The notes beneath the pieces are model-generated. The model did no database searches and had not been told where the DNA came from. It saw only the letters and a program-made list of their open reading frames with translations. From Pseudoalteromonas xiamenensis (GTDB lineage Bacteria > Pseudomonadota > Gammaproteobacteria > Enterobacterales > Alteromonadaceae), in the NCBI RefSeq assembly GCF_030994125.1, contig NZ_CP099918.1:620001-684000 (forward strand): 64,000 bases of DNA, written 5' to 3'. The position numbers were made by a program, and so were the translations under genes. Shown here in pieces: positions 18,381-27,947 of the stretch (within the stretch, counting starts at the first letter, position 1; each line of letters begins with the position of its first letter).

Positions 18381-19292
18381 ATGAACATTGAATACTTGCA
18401 ACTCTTCCTTCGTGTAGCGAACACGCTCAACATCAGCCAAGCTGGGCAAGAATTAGGGTTGTCCGCTGCTGTGGCCAGTACACACCTCAATAAACTTGAG
18501 AAGTCGCTCGGGGTCAAACTGATTTACCGTACAACTCGGCAAATCTCCCTAACTGAAGAAGGCCGTATTTTCTTACCGCATGCGGAAAGTGTGCTTTCTG
18601 CTGTTGAAGCGGCTAGAGCCGCAGTAGGTTCAGGCAGTACAAATCCCAAAGGCGTTTTACGGATGACCGCATCCGCTTCTTTTGGACGGCAACACCTTGT
18701 TCCTGCCATTGGATCGTTTTTAAAAAAATACCCTGATATTCAGATAGACATGAGCTTTTCTGATGCAATGGTCGACTTAGTGGAGGGGGGCTTTGATGTG
18801 GCGATCCGCAGCGCACCACTTAAAGATTCCAACCTCATTGCGCGAAAATTAGCAAACGACAGACGTATCGTGTGCGCATCCCCAAGTTACTTAGAGCAGT
18901 TCGGGATACCTAAGCACCCCAATGAGGTGAAACACCATCAGTGCGTTAATTTCAGGGACAGGGATGTCTGGACCTTCAGAACCCCTGAAGGGAAGTTAGC
19001 GATAAAAACCAACACCAAAATTCGCACCGACAATGGTGAATCGATGCGAGATGCAAGCCTTGAAGGGTTAGGGCTGGCCATTAGCTCTACGTGGAATATT
19101 TATAAACACCTCCAGCGCGGCGAGCTTGTACAAGTACTTGACGACTATCCTTTGGATATTGATGTTGCAATCTGGGCGGTTTACCCAAGCTCTCGCCTAG
19201 TCCCGCCCAAATTACGCGTATTCATCGACTTTCTTAGTGCCTGGTTTGGTGATACACCTTATTGGGAATCTGAACTCAGTTCGAAGGAGTAA
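18381..19292 (+). CDS. LysR-family transcriptional regulator
   Basis: About 303 aa. The N-terminal winged helix (IEYLQLFLRVANTLNISQAGQELGLSAAVASTHL) and the periplasmic-binding-like effector domain are full length. I use the ATG at 18381; a TTG at 18375 is two codons upstream. It belongs to the CrgA-like group by the FDVAIR motif in the effector domain. It is divergent from the nitroreductase gene and probably controls it. Its 3' end overlaps the convergent protease-like gene by 17 bases. Confidence 0.9.
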   Translation: MNIEYLQLFLRVANTLNISQAGQELGLSAAVASTHLNKLEKSLGVKLIYRTTRQISLTEEGRIFLPHAESVLSAVEAARAAVGSGSTNPKGVLRMTASASFGRQHLVPAIGSFLKKYPDIQIDMSFSDAMVDLVEGGFDVAIRSAPLKDSNLIARKLANDRRIVCASPSYLEQFGIPKHPNEVKHHQCVNFRDRDVWTFRTPEGKLAIKTNTKIRTDNGESMRDASLEGLGLAISSTWNIYKHLQRGELVQVLDDYPLDIDVAIWAVYPSSRLVPPKLRVFIDFLSAWFGDTPYWESELSSKE

Positions 19293-20517
19293 CATTCAGA
19301 TACTCAAGCGCTTTATTCAACACTACATCTCTGTCATCAAGTATGTCTTGCCAACTCGGTGAGACTGAAATAGCGGGATACAGCGCGTCGGTTGGTGTTT
19401 CAACAAAAGCATAATACCGCTCGGATACACTAAAACGACGTTCAGAGTGAGGTAAAGTGAACATCAAAAGTTCGCCATAGTGATTGGGATCGCCACCCGT
19501 TGGCGAACCTATCAATGTCGCGTTTAAAATTTGATGATATTGCGCTGCATTACTCATGGCCGCAGAAAACGTCCCACCATTGATTAATACAACGACACCC
19601 CGTTGCCAATTCACCGTATCGAGATGTGATAAACACGAAGAAAACGCAAGTCCGGTATAAAAACTACCACCGCCATTATCTCGAAGATCGATAATAAGGT
19701 GCCGTGTTTGTCTTTTTGTCAGTTGTTTAATCAATGTAGTACACGAACCAATGACCTCGTCGAAAGTGGGGTAGGTGTCAAAATCAAAATAGGCTGTTTT
19801 CGTCGCGTCAAAATAGCGCATTTGAATACCGGGCATGCCAATATCGTTCGCAGTTGCCCGTTCCTGCTGTTTTGGCAATACCGTCTGTATTTGGTTAAAT
19901 GCTTTCATATCCAAAACATCAACCGTTTGAGACTGAGACTTACCATTCACATTAAAGGTAAACATCGCCTTGGTCGGCGATTTGGTTATACCAACAGCAA
20001 ATAGTACTTTTGCCAGCGTTACTTGAAATGCAAATCGGTCTTGCGCACTGTAACGATTGTCGACGCCATACAAATAAGGCTGCAACTGCTCAAAAACATC
20101 GGGTATCGTCCTTCCATCGATAGCGATGACTTCCTGACCAATCAAGGCTTCGTACTCTGATGTTGCACCAACAATCTTTAGTGCGCCATCTAGATATAAA
20201 AACAGAAACGGGAAATGCTGATGTGGGCCAGACATCGGATAATAATTTGAATGACCATCTTTGATACTCGCCATAAGTTTCATCAATTGTGATTCCACTT
20301 CGACTTCAGAGAGCTTGGGTAAATGCGCAAGAATCGCGTTAACGTGGTTATCAAAATCGGGCTCTGGCTGGCTATGAAAAGCATTTAAGTGATGCGTTTT
20401 CACTTGTTCTTGTAAATAAAGAATGTCTTCACGCCAGTTATCCAGTTGTGTACCAGATAAGCCATATGCCTTGCTCAGGCTAAATAACATTAAACAGAGT
20501 AAATACCACTTATGCAT
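19276..20517 (-). CDS. Secreted S41-family peptidase-like protein
   Basis: About 413 aa with an N-terminal signal peptide (KWYLLCLMLFSLSKAYG). The C-terminal half has the tail-specific protease fold: LIIDLRDNGGGSFYTGLAFS, then VVLINGGTFSAAMSNAAQ with the probable catalytic serine in TFSAA, and GSPTGGDPNHYGE. No PDZ domain is evident. The start is ATG 20517, since GGGAGA lies shortly before it and it gives a clean signal peptide; a longer frame runs upstream without a ribosome site. It overlaps the end of the GlxA-type regulator gene by eight bases, so the two are probably co-expressed. Confidence 0.8.
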   Translation of the reverse strand: MHKWYLLCLMLFSLSKAYGLSGTQLDNWREDILYLQEQVKTHHLNAFHSQPEPDFDNHVNAILAHLPKLSEVEVESQLMKLMASIKDGHSNYYPMSGPHQHFPFLFLYLDGALKIVGATSEYEALIGQEVIAIDGRTIPDVFEQLQPYLYGVDNRYSAQDRFAFQVTLAKVLFAVGITKSPTKAMFTFNVNGKSQSQTVDVLDMKAFNQIQTVLPKQQERATANDIGMPGIQMRYFDATKTAYFDFDTYPTFDEVIGSCTTLIKQLTKRQTRHLIIDLRDNGGGSFYTGLAFSSCLSHLDTVNWQRGVVVLINGGTFSAAMSNAAQYHQILNATLIGSPTGGDPNHYGELLMFTLPHSERRFSVSERYYAFVETPTDALYPAISVSPSWQDILDDRDVVLNKALEYLNVTPSN

Positions 20518-21472
20518 GTTCTTCTCTCCCTTGGTGTTGGACATATACCGACGGTGAAACGCCGAAGTACTGAGAAAACGCTCGTCTAAAACTGTCGTAG
20601 TTGTTAAAACCCACTTTCGTTGCAACATTTGTAAGATTCGCCTGAGATTGTGAAAGCAAATCTCTTGCGCGCTCTAATCGGAGTTTTCGGACATACTGAC
20701 TGGGACTGCTGCCGAGGTGTGACTTAAACAAACGGGTAAGTTGGCGTTCACTTAAACAGGCTTTATCTGCCATTTGTGCGACGGTTGTGGTGTGATGCAG
20801 TTGCGAAGGAAGCCACTCGATCAGTGTCGATAAACGTTGGCTTTCACCTGTCTGTATCGCTAACAAATCAGAATACTGTGTTTGTTGGCCGCTACGTTGT
20901 AAATACACAACGAGCTCCTTCGCCACTTTGGCTGCCATGGCTGTTCCAAAATCTTCACCAATCAACGCAAGTGCAAGGTCCACTCCGGATAATACGCCCG
21001 CAGATGACCACACAGCACCATCGTTAATAAATAGCGGATCGAGTTTCACTCGACACTGCGGAAATTGTTCAGCGAGTTGCTGACAATGACGCCAATGCGT
21101 TGTAATCGTCAGCGATTTTTCAGGATAGATTTGCGGAAGTAAAAAAGACCCTGTGCAAATACTAATTACACGACTGGCATGGTCAGCGATAGCTCTTAGT
21201 TGCACGGCTTGCTGTGTCGTCAGTTTTAACGTGCGCATCCCCACGCCACCACACAAAATAAGGGTGTCGCAGCGAACGTTGTCATTCAATCCCGCTTCGG
21301 CGTGCACCTGTTGTCCGTATGCTGTGGCAATTAGTCCAGAATGCAGACTCAACAGCTGAGTTTGATACGCATTCTGAACCAGCGCGTTGGTTTCCATAAA
21401 GGCATCAAGCGGGCCAAATAAGTCGAGTGCTTGAAATCCATCGGCAATAAAAAAAGTCAGTTTTTGAGTCAT
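20510..21472 (-). CDS. GlxA-type regulator: DJ-1/PfpI domain plus AraC DNA-binding domain
   Basis: 320 aa. The N-terminal DJ-1/PfpI-like domain (about residues 1-185) includes CDTLILCGGVGMRTL and VISICTGSFLL, with the nucleophile-elbow cysteine in CTGS. The C-terminal AraC/XylS double helix-turn-helix has CLSERQLTRLFKSHLGSSPS and VGFNNYDSFRRAFSQYFGVS. GGAGG lies seven bases before the ATG. The overlapping downstream gene encodes a secreted S41-like protein, a possible target. Effector unknown. Confidence 0.9.
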   Translation of the reverse strand: MTQKLTFFIADGFQALDLFGPLDAFMETNALVQNAYQTQLLSLHSGLIATAYGQQVHAEAGLNDNVRCDTLILCGGVGMRTLKLTTQQAVQLRAIADHASRVISICTGSFLLPQIYPEKSLTITTHWRHCQQLAEQFPQCRVKLDPLFINDGAVWSSAGVLSGVDLALALIGEDFGTAMAAKVAKELVVYLQRSGQQTQYSDLLAIQTGESQRLSTLIEWLPSQLHHTTTVAQMADKACLSERQLTRLFKSHLGSSPSQYVRKLRLERARDLLSQSQANLTNVATKVGFNNYDSFRRAFSQYFGVSPSVYVQHQGREEHA

Positions 21473-21559
21473 GCTATGTCCTCCTGATACAACAATATCA
21501 AACCCAACAGTGTCGTTTAATTCATTTTCACGACAAAAACAGACATAAATTTCGCCGAA

Positions 21560-22468
21560 TTATACTTTTACTAGTGCGAGTTCGGATTCAAGCGCCTCAA
21601 GAAACCATCTGACTTTTCGTGGTAAATATTGACTCATGGTGTAAAGTGCATTGATTTCAAAGCCTTTAACCGGAAATTGAGGTAACACTTCGACAAGCTC
21701 ACCCGAGGCAATCGCCTCTTCATAAAGCCAACGCGGGCCCCAATTAATGCCTAAATCAGCCAACACGAACTGTTTTATGGAGCGTAGGCTGTTGGCCATC
21801 ACATTACCTTGCGAAGGTGAAAACTCATACGTATGACCGGACTCAAACTGGAGCGGCATTTTGGTTTGATCTTTGGAATAAAAAACAAACCGATGGTGTA
21901 TTAAATCATCGATGTTTTTAGGCTCCCCAGCCTCTGCGAGGTAAGCAGGGCTACTCACCAACACCCTCGGGATCGTTCCTAAGTGCTTCGCATAAAGCTC
22001 TGAATTTGCCGGTTTTCCGATCCGGATTGCGACGTCAATGTTGTATTTGGGTAAATCCGCTAAATTAGATCCCATTAACATTTCAACTCGTAATTTGGGA
22101 TGTTGTTTCAGCATCTTGGTGATAATAGGCGCAATGAAATAATCACCTAAATCAACAGTAGTCGCGATTCGCAACAACCCGCCAATTTGGGTTTGATTAC
22201 AAAAGAGTTCGGCTTCCAGCGTTTCTTGAGCACTTAAAAGATGCTTCAGTCCTTCGTAATACGCCATTCCCGAATCCGTCGGAATCGTTCTGACGGTTGA
22301 GCGATGGAACAACTTGGTGTTCAATCGCTCTTCTAATTTGGCCATTTTACGACTTACCGTAGATGGTTCAATATTCAACTCTTCCGCTGCTTTTTTAAGG
22401 CTGCCTACTTCAACAACACGGACAAATAGGGCTTCTGAACTCAACATAGCTAATTGCAAAAATGACAT
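21560..22468 (-). CDS. LysR-family transcriptional regulator
   Basis: About 302 aa; the winged helix has VEVGSLKKAAEELNIEPSTV and the effector domain NIDVAIRIGKPANSELYAKH, the CrgA-like subgroup. Two starts are possible (22468 and 22447); neither has a clear ribosome site. It is divergent from the metallo-hydrolase gene at 22.6 kb, with about 100 bases between, and is the obvious candidate to regulate it. Confidence 0.88.
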   Translation of the reverse strand: MSFLQLAMLSSEALFVRVVEVGSLKKAAEELNIEPSTVSRKMAKLEERLNTKLFHRSTVRTIPTDSGMAYYEGLKHLLSAQETLEAELFCNQTQIGGLLRIATTVDLGDYFIAPIITKMLKQHPKLRVEMLMGSNLADLPKYNIDVAIRIGKPANSELYAKHLGTIPRVLVSSPAYLAEAGEPKNIDDLIHHRFVFYSKDQTKMPLQFESGHTYEFSPSQGNVMANSLRSIKQFVLADLGINWGPRWLYEEAIASGELVEVLPQFPVKGFEINALYTMSQYLPRKVRWFLEALESELALVKV

Positions 22469-22571
22469 TTAGGTTTTGCAATTTTAGGCATTCATAACAA
22501 ATACAGCAATAAATATACTGACTCCATTGAGCTTTGACTCAACTGACTTTAACCAGACAATGGAGAACGCC

Positions 22572-23492
22572 ATGATTCGTTTTTTACGCTTTACACAAAC
22601 AACCTTATTGGTTGTCGCCAGTGTGCTATTCCCTAGTTTGCCTACCTTGGCCACTGAGATAAAACCATATCAAGAAATCGCCGAAAACATCTATTCGTAC
22701 AGTACTGATGGTGGCTACATTTCCATGTTCGCCATCACAGCGAAACAAGTCGTTGTATTTGAAACCATGAATTCAGCACATGCAAAAGGTATGCTGGCGA
22801 CAATTCGTTCATTAACGAATAAACCAATTAAATACGCCTTTCAAAGTCACAATCATTGGGACCACGCAAGTGGCGGCCAAGTGTTTTTAGACAGTGGCGC
22901 TCAAACCATCGCCCATGCAGAAGCGGCACGCTGGATGGCAGCAAACCCGTATCCTGATATGGTCATGCCCTCCGTGACGTGGCAAGGTACAGTGACGCAC
23001 TTTGACGTTGATGAACTGGATATTGAATTGCATTATTTTGGCATGAACCACGGTTTAGGGATGACCGTATTTTACCTCCCTAAACAAAAATTGGTTTACT
23101 TAGCCGACATCGTTACACCAAATCGAGTGATTTTCTCCGTCGTTCCTGATTTTAATTTGAGAGAGTGGGAGCGCAGCTTGCACGACGTGTTAGCACTTGA
23201 TTTCACCAAAGCGGTATTTTCTCATAATGAGTACAGCGACTTTCTCGCAGCAGGTGATCGCAACGATGTCCAAGCACAACTTGATTACTTGCGCGATCTG
23301 CGACAAGCGTTTTACCAAGCACTAAAAGAAGGGGTAAACCCGATGCTCATACCAAGCACATTAAAATTGCCTAAGTATGAAAACTGGGTGGGTTACAAAG
23401 AATGGTTACCAATGAACGTATGGCGCGTCCTAGCCGATGAGTTTATGGGTCCTTTTCCTTGGCATCCAGAGGAAGCGGAAGCCACGAAGTAG
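22572..23492 (+). CDS. Exported metallo-beta-lactamase-fold hydrolase
   Basis: About 306 aa with a signal peptide (residues 1-27, ending LPTLAT). Zinc ligands are seen in SHNHWDHASGG (HxHxDH), then His in HYFGMNHGLGM, Asp in VYLADIV and His in FSHNEYSD. GGAG six bases before the ATG at 22572 fixes the start. Substrate is unknown; the fold covers lactonases, sulfatases and thioesterases. It stands alone, divergent from a LysR gene. Confidence 0.85.
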   Translation: MIRFLRFTQTTLLVVASVLFPSLPTLATEIKPYQEIAENIYSYSTDGGYISMFAITAKQVVVFETMNSAHAKGMLATIRSLTNKPIKYAFQSHNHWDHASGGQVFLDSGAQTIAHAEAARWMAANPYPDMVMPSVTWQGTVTHFDVDELDIELHYFGMNHGLGMTVFYLPKQKLVYLADIVTPNRVIFSVVPDFNLREWERSLHDVLALDFTKAVFSHNEYSDFLAAGDRNDVQAQLDYLRDLRQAFYQALKEGVNPMLIPSTLKLPKYENWVGYKEWLPMNVWRVLADEFMGPFPWHPEEAEATK

Positions 23493-23550
23493 CAGTTAAC
23501 GTGATTGAGAGAAACGATAACCTCGTTTTTCTCAACGCATTCCAATACAA

Positions 23551-23841
23551 CTAATCCGCAATGAGGCGATTATCATCGCGATTTTTACGGCGATATAAGA
23601 AAGGAACGCCCACAGACAGTGAAATCAACGTCATTAAAGTAAAGTTAACAATCGCGGCAAAAATAAAATAAGGATCGAGATAGTTCAAGCTCGAGTATGA
23701 GCTAAATTGGAAAATGACAGAACCGACAATGCTCGATGCAATTGTCGCAACTGGAAACTTTCGAATAAACGCATGCGCAACAGTCGAGACAATGATACCT
23801 ATTCCCAGTAATACACATAATCCAATAATGCCTTCGTTCAT
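23551..23841 (-). CDS. Hypothetical small membrane protein, three spans
   Basis: 96 aa with hydrophobic segments near residues 4-24, 31-47 and 57-82 and a charged C-terminal tail. Not recognised. It converges with the metallo-hydrolase gene and has no adjacent partner on its own strand. About 245 bases upstream are gene-free and AT-rich. Confidence 0.5.
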   Translation of the reverse strand: MNEGIIGLCVLLGIGIIVSTVAHAFIRKFPVATIASSIVGSVIFQFSSYSSLNYLDPYFIFAAIVNFTLMTLISLSVGVPFLYRRKNRDDNRLIAD

Positions 23842-24088
23842 TGCTGCACATCCTTTTCAATCAAATCGTGAGAGTCGCTCTTCTCTGAGCGCATGAGACA
23901 GAAGAATAACCTCTTGTTATTCGTCTCTTGAACCGATACTAATTTAAGAATTTTGCTGAGACAACACCTGAATGCAAAAAATAATACATTCTTTTTTATT
24001 ATCCATGACGATAATAAAATACAAAGGTATTATTTTTGCGTTTGAGTAAATAATCTAAATCAGGCTGATTACCACGAAAATAAAACGA

Positions 24089-24538
24089 TTAGTCTGCCCA
24101 CCTACGCTGTATATTCGCCATTAAACGACCGATTAGCACTATCGCAATCGCGCCAGTCAAAACGGGTGTCAGTAGAAACATCCAGCTTTGTCCAGACAAC
24201 ATGATTAACAATGGATTGGCCCCCGCTGGCGGATGCGTTGTTTTGGTAATTAACATTGCGCTTACGGCAAGTCCTGTCGCTAACGCCATCGAAACAGGCG
24301 TCACCGCAAAAAACTGTACGAAGAAAACACCGATAAATGCCGTTATGAGATGACCTAAAATCACATTTTTAGGTTGCGCAAGTGGACTCTGAGGTACCCC
24401 GAACACTAACACCGTTGTTGCACCAAACGGAGCCATAAGCAACACAACGTCTTGAAAAGACGCATCAAAAATAGACAGTAAAGCGATGGCGACAAACGCA
24501 CCGAAGCCTGCAAAAAGTGAAAGCATAACGTTTTTCAT
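24089..24538 (-). CDS. HPP-family membrane protein
   Basis: 149 aa with four or five membrane spans and the motif TKTTHPPAGANPLLIML that names the family. Some plant and cyanobacterial relatives transport nitrite into plastids or cells; the bacterial role is not settled. GAGGACACA precedes the ATG. It is divergent from a tetR gene, and a large paired operator sits in between, so the TetR protein almost certainly represses it. Confidence 0.85.
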   Translation of the reverse strand: MKNVMLSLFAGFGAFVAIALLSIFDASFQDVVLLMAPFGATTVLVFGVPQSPLAQPKNVILGHLITAFIGVFFVQFFAVTPVSMALATGLAVSAMLITKTTHPPAGANPLLIMLSGQSWMFLLTPVLTGAIAIVLIGRLMANIQRRWAD

Positions 24539-24557
24539 TGTGTCCTCGTTCTTTAAA

Positions 24558-24603
24558 GTAGACCGATTTGTCTACCTCATATAGAGTAGACAAATCGGTC
24601 TAC
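24558..24603. promoter_or_regulatory. Double palindromic TetR operator
   Basis: Two 18-base elements, GTAGACCGATTTGTCTAC (24558-24575) and its exact reverse complement (24586-24603), flank a 10-base spacer. Each is itself a dyad with GTAGAC/GTCTAC ends. It lies between the divergent HPP and tetR starts, as expected for an autoregulating TetR repressor. Confidence 0.82.
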
Positions 24604-24661
24604 ATCTGTCAATGTTTTAGTGATTAATCGAGTAGGTTGTAAATACAGAAAAGGAAAGCGA

Positions 24662-25228
24662 ATGAGTTCAAAGCGACAACTGTTAATTGATACGGCGCTT
24701 GGTTTGTTTTACCACAAAGGTATACATGCCGTCGGCGTAAACGAGATCTTGGCCACATCAGGCATTGCTAAAAAAACCTTGTATAGCCACTTTGAAAGCA
24801 AAAATGCATTGTTGATGGCAGCCCTTGAAGTACGCCACGAACGATTTATGACATGGCTGTCACAAACGATAGATAATGTACAAACGAGTCAACAACTTAT
24901 TGAACGTCTATTCAAAGGCCTAGCAACGTGGTTTAACAGCGATGACGATACGCTAGGCCCATTTCGAGGGTGTTTTTTTATTAATACCTCCGCAGAATTT
25001 AGCGAAATCGATGAACCCATTACGGCCTATTGCCGTGCACATAAGCAAGCCGTACGTGACGAAATTGCACGACACTTACCTGAGCAAAATGAACCATTGC
25101 TTGAGGCCATTTTTGTAATGATGGAAGGTGCCATCGTGACTGCTCAAATGACCCATCAGGGCGAACTTCTTTGTCAGAGAAGCGCTGCAATGCTAACGCG
25201 CCTTTGCAATGTCCCAAGTCAAGCGTAA
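24662..25228 (+). CDS. TetR-family transcriptional regulator
   Basis: 188 aa. The N-terminal helix-turn-helix has LFYHKGIHAVGVNEILATSG and IAKKTLYSHFESKNALL, a good TetR match; the C-terminal ligand domain is ordinary in length. Start ATG 24662 follows AAGGAAAG; an upstream in-frame start at 24620 has no ribosome site and lies near the operator. It is divergent from the HPP gene and shares the double operator with it. Confidence 0.92.
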   Translation: MSSKRQLLIDTALGLFYHKGIHAVGVNEILATSGIAKKTLYSHFESKNALLMAALEVRHERFMTWLSQTIDNVQTSQQLIERLFKGLATWFNSDDDTLGPFRGCFFINTSAEFSEIDEPITAYCRAHKQAVRDEIARHLPEQNEPLLEAIFVMMEGAIVTAQMTHQGELLCQRSAAMLTRLCNVPSQA

Positions 25229-25310
25229 TGCCTCCGTTTAGCGGCGATTGGTATTGTCATGACGACGTGGTATAAACACCACATTAGCAAGAACAATAAA
25301 AATCACCGCT

Positions 25311-27088
25311 ATGCTTTATTACTTCAATGACTTTGTTTTTGACAGTCAATCGCTTGTATTGCTGCAAGGTAAAACGTCCGTTGCAATACGCCATAACGAA
25401 GCAAAAGTACTAAAAGTTTTGTTGGAACGCTCTGGTGACGTTGTCAGTAAAGAACAACTACTTGAAGCGGTCTGGCAAAACAAAGTTGTGTCTGAGCAAG
25501 CCATCTTTCAGAATATTAGTCATTTACGCGCCTTATTCGGCAATGACGCAATTAAGACGTTTGCCAAACGCGGTTATCAATGGCAAGTTGCCTTTGAAAT
25601 AGGGCAAGAGGGCATAACGCCCGTCCCCATACTCATTGCGAAAAAGACACCTAAAACGTCCTTATGGGTCGCTTCTGCGCTCACGGTATTGCTGGTCATC
25701 GGGCTTTTCTTCGGGCAGGTGTCGAACGTGAAGTCAACCTTTCCAAGTATATCAACCGTTCCGTTCGCGCTTGATGGCAACGACATCAACTCTGTTACTT
25801 GGCGCCCATCGACTATTTCAACAAAGCGTATCGATTCGTACACGGTGTCTCAATTCCAAGGCGCTGAGGCACTTAACTACACGAGGTTAAAAGCAGAGCA
25901 TCCGCTTGTCTTAGTCGGTGATATTACAACCAGTGATAATCAATTTTTGCTCGATTTTACACTCACAGGCGATGCATCGAGATGGAATGGTCAACTTCTT
26001 GCAGATTCGATAGACCAATTAAATGAAAAACTCGAAGCCCATCTCATCAACGCAGAGATAATAGAACTGGTTAACAGCACCATGAGCGCCGATGTCCGAG
26101 TGGCAAAACTCTTGCTCCTCCACCAGCAACATGAACACGATTTTGTGATCTTGAACCAGCTGATATCGGCTTACATCAAGACGCAGCAACTCGACATTGC
26201 GATGACGCTCGCAGACAAACTCGAGCGCGATGCAATTACACTTAAAGAACCTCAACAAAACGCTAATGCCCTTTTACTTCAAAGTACCATTTTAACTGAG
26301 AAAGGGCTTTATGAGTTAAGTGAGTATAAACTTACAAACGCCATCGCTTTATTTGAACAACACAATGACTACAAGCGTCTCGCTGACGCCTTCGCAGCAC
26401 AATCGTGGCTACTACACAAAAAAAGGATTATCCCGCACTCAAAGAAAGCTTACTCAATTCAGCCCGCTTCGCCGAGACATCGAAAGACATTGAACGTGAA
26501 TTGCACGCGTTAACCTATCTGTCAGTGATGGCTCACAAGCACAAACAAGATGAAGATGCCTATTTCTATCTGCAACAAGCTAAGATGCAAATGGACACCT
26601 ATTCACTACCTCAGTATCAATATGCCAAAATTCCGTTCCACTATGCGATTTACGCTAAAACGGCCGCGCAAAAAGAGCCTCACCTGCTGCGCGTGCTCGA
26701 ACTTACCGAACTAACGCCCGACCACTGGGTGGCACAATCCAGTCGAAAACAACTGATGGACTATTACCTTGATACTGCACGATTAGATCAGGCAAAACAA
26801 CTTGTTGCACCTCTTACCAACGACAACGCTGAAAACAACTTGCTGCGCGCGCGCGTGGCCTTTTCGCAATCCAATGTTCAAGAATTTCTAGCTCTTGCAA
26901 CTAAAGCGTTTGAACAAGCCAGAAGAACAGGACAGGTCAGCCTGAGTTTAGACATCGCATTGATCCTATGCAGTGCGCCAGAGCTCCAAACAAACTACGA
27001 CTTCTATACAAACTACATCAGTGAACATGCGACCCCAAACTGGTCTGAGCAAAACAAACTGAAGCTCAACGCGTTAAACATGATTTGA
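25311..27088 (+). CDS. Winged-helix (CadC/ToxR-type) regulator with TPR-like region, frameshifted
   Basis: Two frames together make one protein of about 592 aa. The first (25311-26513) has an OmpR/CadC winged helix (about 20-95: VVSKEQLLEAVWQNKVVSEQ), one membrane span (LWVASALTVLLVIGLFFGQV) and a periplasmic helical region; the second (in frame to 27088) continues the helical TPR-like repeats. The break is at a seven-A run (26418-26424); one extra A would join the frames exactly. Either a base-calling loss, a true frameshift, or slippage on the A-run. A ToxR-like membrane regulator is known of the family; target and signal are unknown. Confidence 0.75.
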
Positions 27089-27276
27089 TAGGGACGGTTT
27101 TACAAAAAGAGTTCTGTCGTAAACTTAACGACGTGCTAGAAGCGGTTACCATGCATAGTGATTGATTCATATTGCCTCTATCTGAACTATATACACAGCT
27201 ATAAGTAGTGAAGCTTAAAATACCAATGAAATGGAACGCTATGTAATGGATAAACATCGCTCGGCTATGCGGTGAA
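27089..27276. other. Gene-free stretch before the cassette remnants
   Basis: No open frame or motif I can support; it is AT-rich and leads into a frame without a start codon that continues to 27491. Confidence 0.35.
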
Positions 27277-27491
27277 AAACATATTTCTTTGAAATTCATA
27301 GGAAAAATAAATTTCATAGCGAGCCAGGTCAGGCTCGAATACGTAAAGGCTCGTTTTTCAGCCGACTTTTTCAGTTGTCTGAACGAAAAACAGTTGATAG
27401 CTTATTGCCATCATTAAAAAATAATTCATTGGATGAATTATATAGGGTTTTGGATAACTTCCTTAGTCGGGAATTATTGCTAATACGTTAG
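27277..27491 (+). pseudogene. C-terminal fragment of an unknown gene
   Basis: An open frame of about 70 codons without an ATG, ending ...SLDELYRVLDNFLSREL and a TAG that lies within GTTAGGC. The last 40 residues read like a real helical protein; the beginning is truncated by the TGA at 27274. No family recognised. It borders decayed integron cassettes, so it may be a leftover of a rearranged cassette. Confidence 0.35.
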
Positions 27492-27507
27492 GCAGCAAGA
27501 AAAAATC

Positions 27508-27657
27508 ATGCGAACAAGTGTATTCCTAAGTCACAATTATAAAGACAAAGATTTCGTTAGAAAGCTTGCCAGAGATATAGATGCTCACGGTATCAAAGTC
27601 TGGATAGATGAAGCAGAAATGAAAATCGGTGATTCTTTAGTCCAGAAAGAAGAATGA
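27508..27657 (+). pseudogene. Truncated TIR-domain protein, likely cassette remnant
   Basis: 49 codons: RTSVFLSHNYKDKDFVRKLA then DAHGIKVWIDEAEMKIGDSL, the first two to three elements of a TIR (TIR_2-type) domain, followed by QKEE and a stop. A whole domain is about 130 residues, so the catalytic-glutamate and later parts are missing. It begins 15 bases after a GTTAGGC, as cassette genes do, and about 80 bases after it comes the left end of an attC-like site (CCTAACAAACGGCT, 27737-27750). Bacterial TIR proteins often cleave NAD in phage defence; this copy is surely inactive. Confidence 0.6.
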
Positions 27658-27836
27658 AAGTCACCGTCATGTGCTCTTATGAGGGGGCGCCTTTAACCGT
27701 GAGCTTTGGAACCAAATACTACAACATGTAATAATACCTAACAAACGGCTCCACGCAGACGTCCAAACCTACGCTCTTTTTGTCGTTTTCGCTGCACTTA
27801 ATTTACCACAAAAATATCTCTGGTTTGGGCATTGGT

Positions 27837-27898
27837 ATGACTCCCACTGTCAAGTTAAACCCTCGAAAATGCGGAGGCTAGCACCGTGTGGGAGTCAT
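27837..27898. repeat. 62-bp segment bounded by perfect 11-bp inverted repeats
   Basis: ATGACTCCCAC (27837-27847) and GTGGGAGTCAT (27888-27898) are exact reverse complements. The 40 bases between are not complementary over their length. It sits between the TIR fragment and the YciI-like gene. It could be a miniature element or the joined ends of a lost insertion sequence; no flanking target duplication was recognised. Confidence 0.5.
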
Positions 27899-27947
27899 TA
27901 TGTCTAAGTACCACTATGTTGCAGCGCAAAAAATATAAGGATTATGT

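Noticed and set aside
26418..26424. Programmed -1 frameshift in the CadC-like gene
   Set aside because: The run is preceded by C, giving a poor slippery heptamer, and no hairpin is apparent downstream; two other genes show the same single-base loss.
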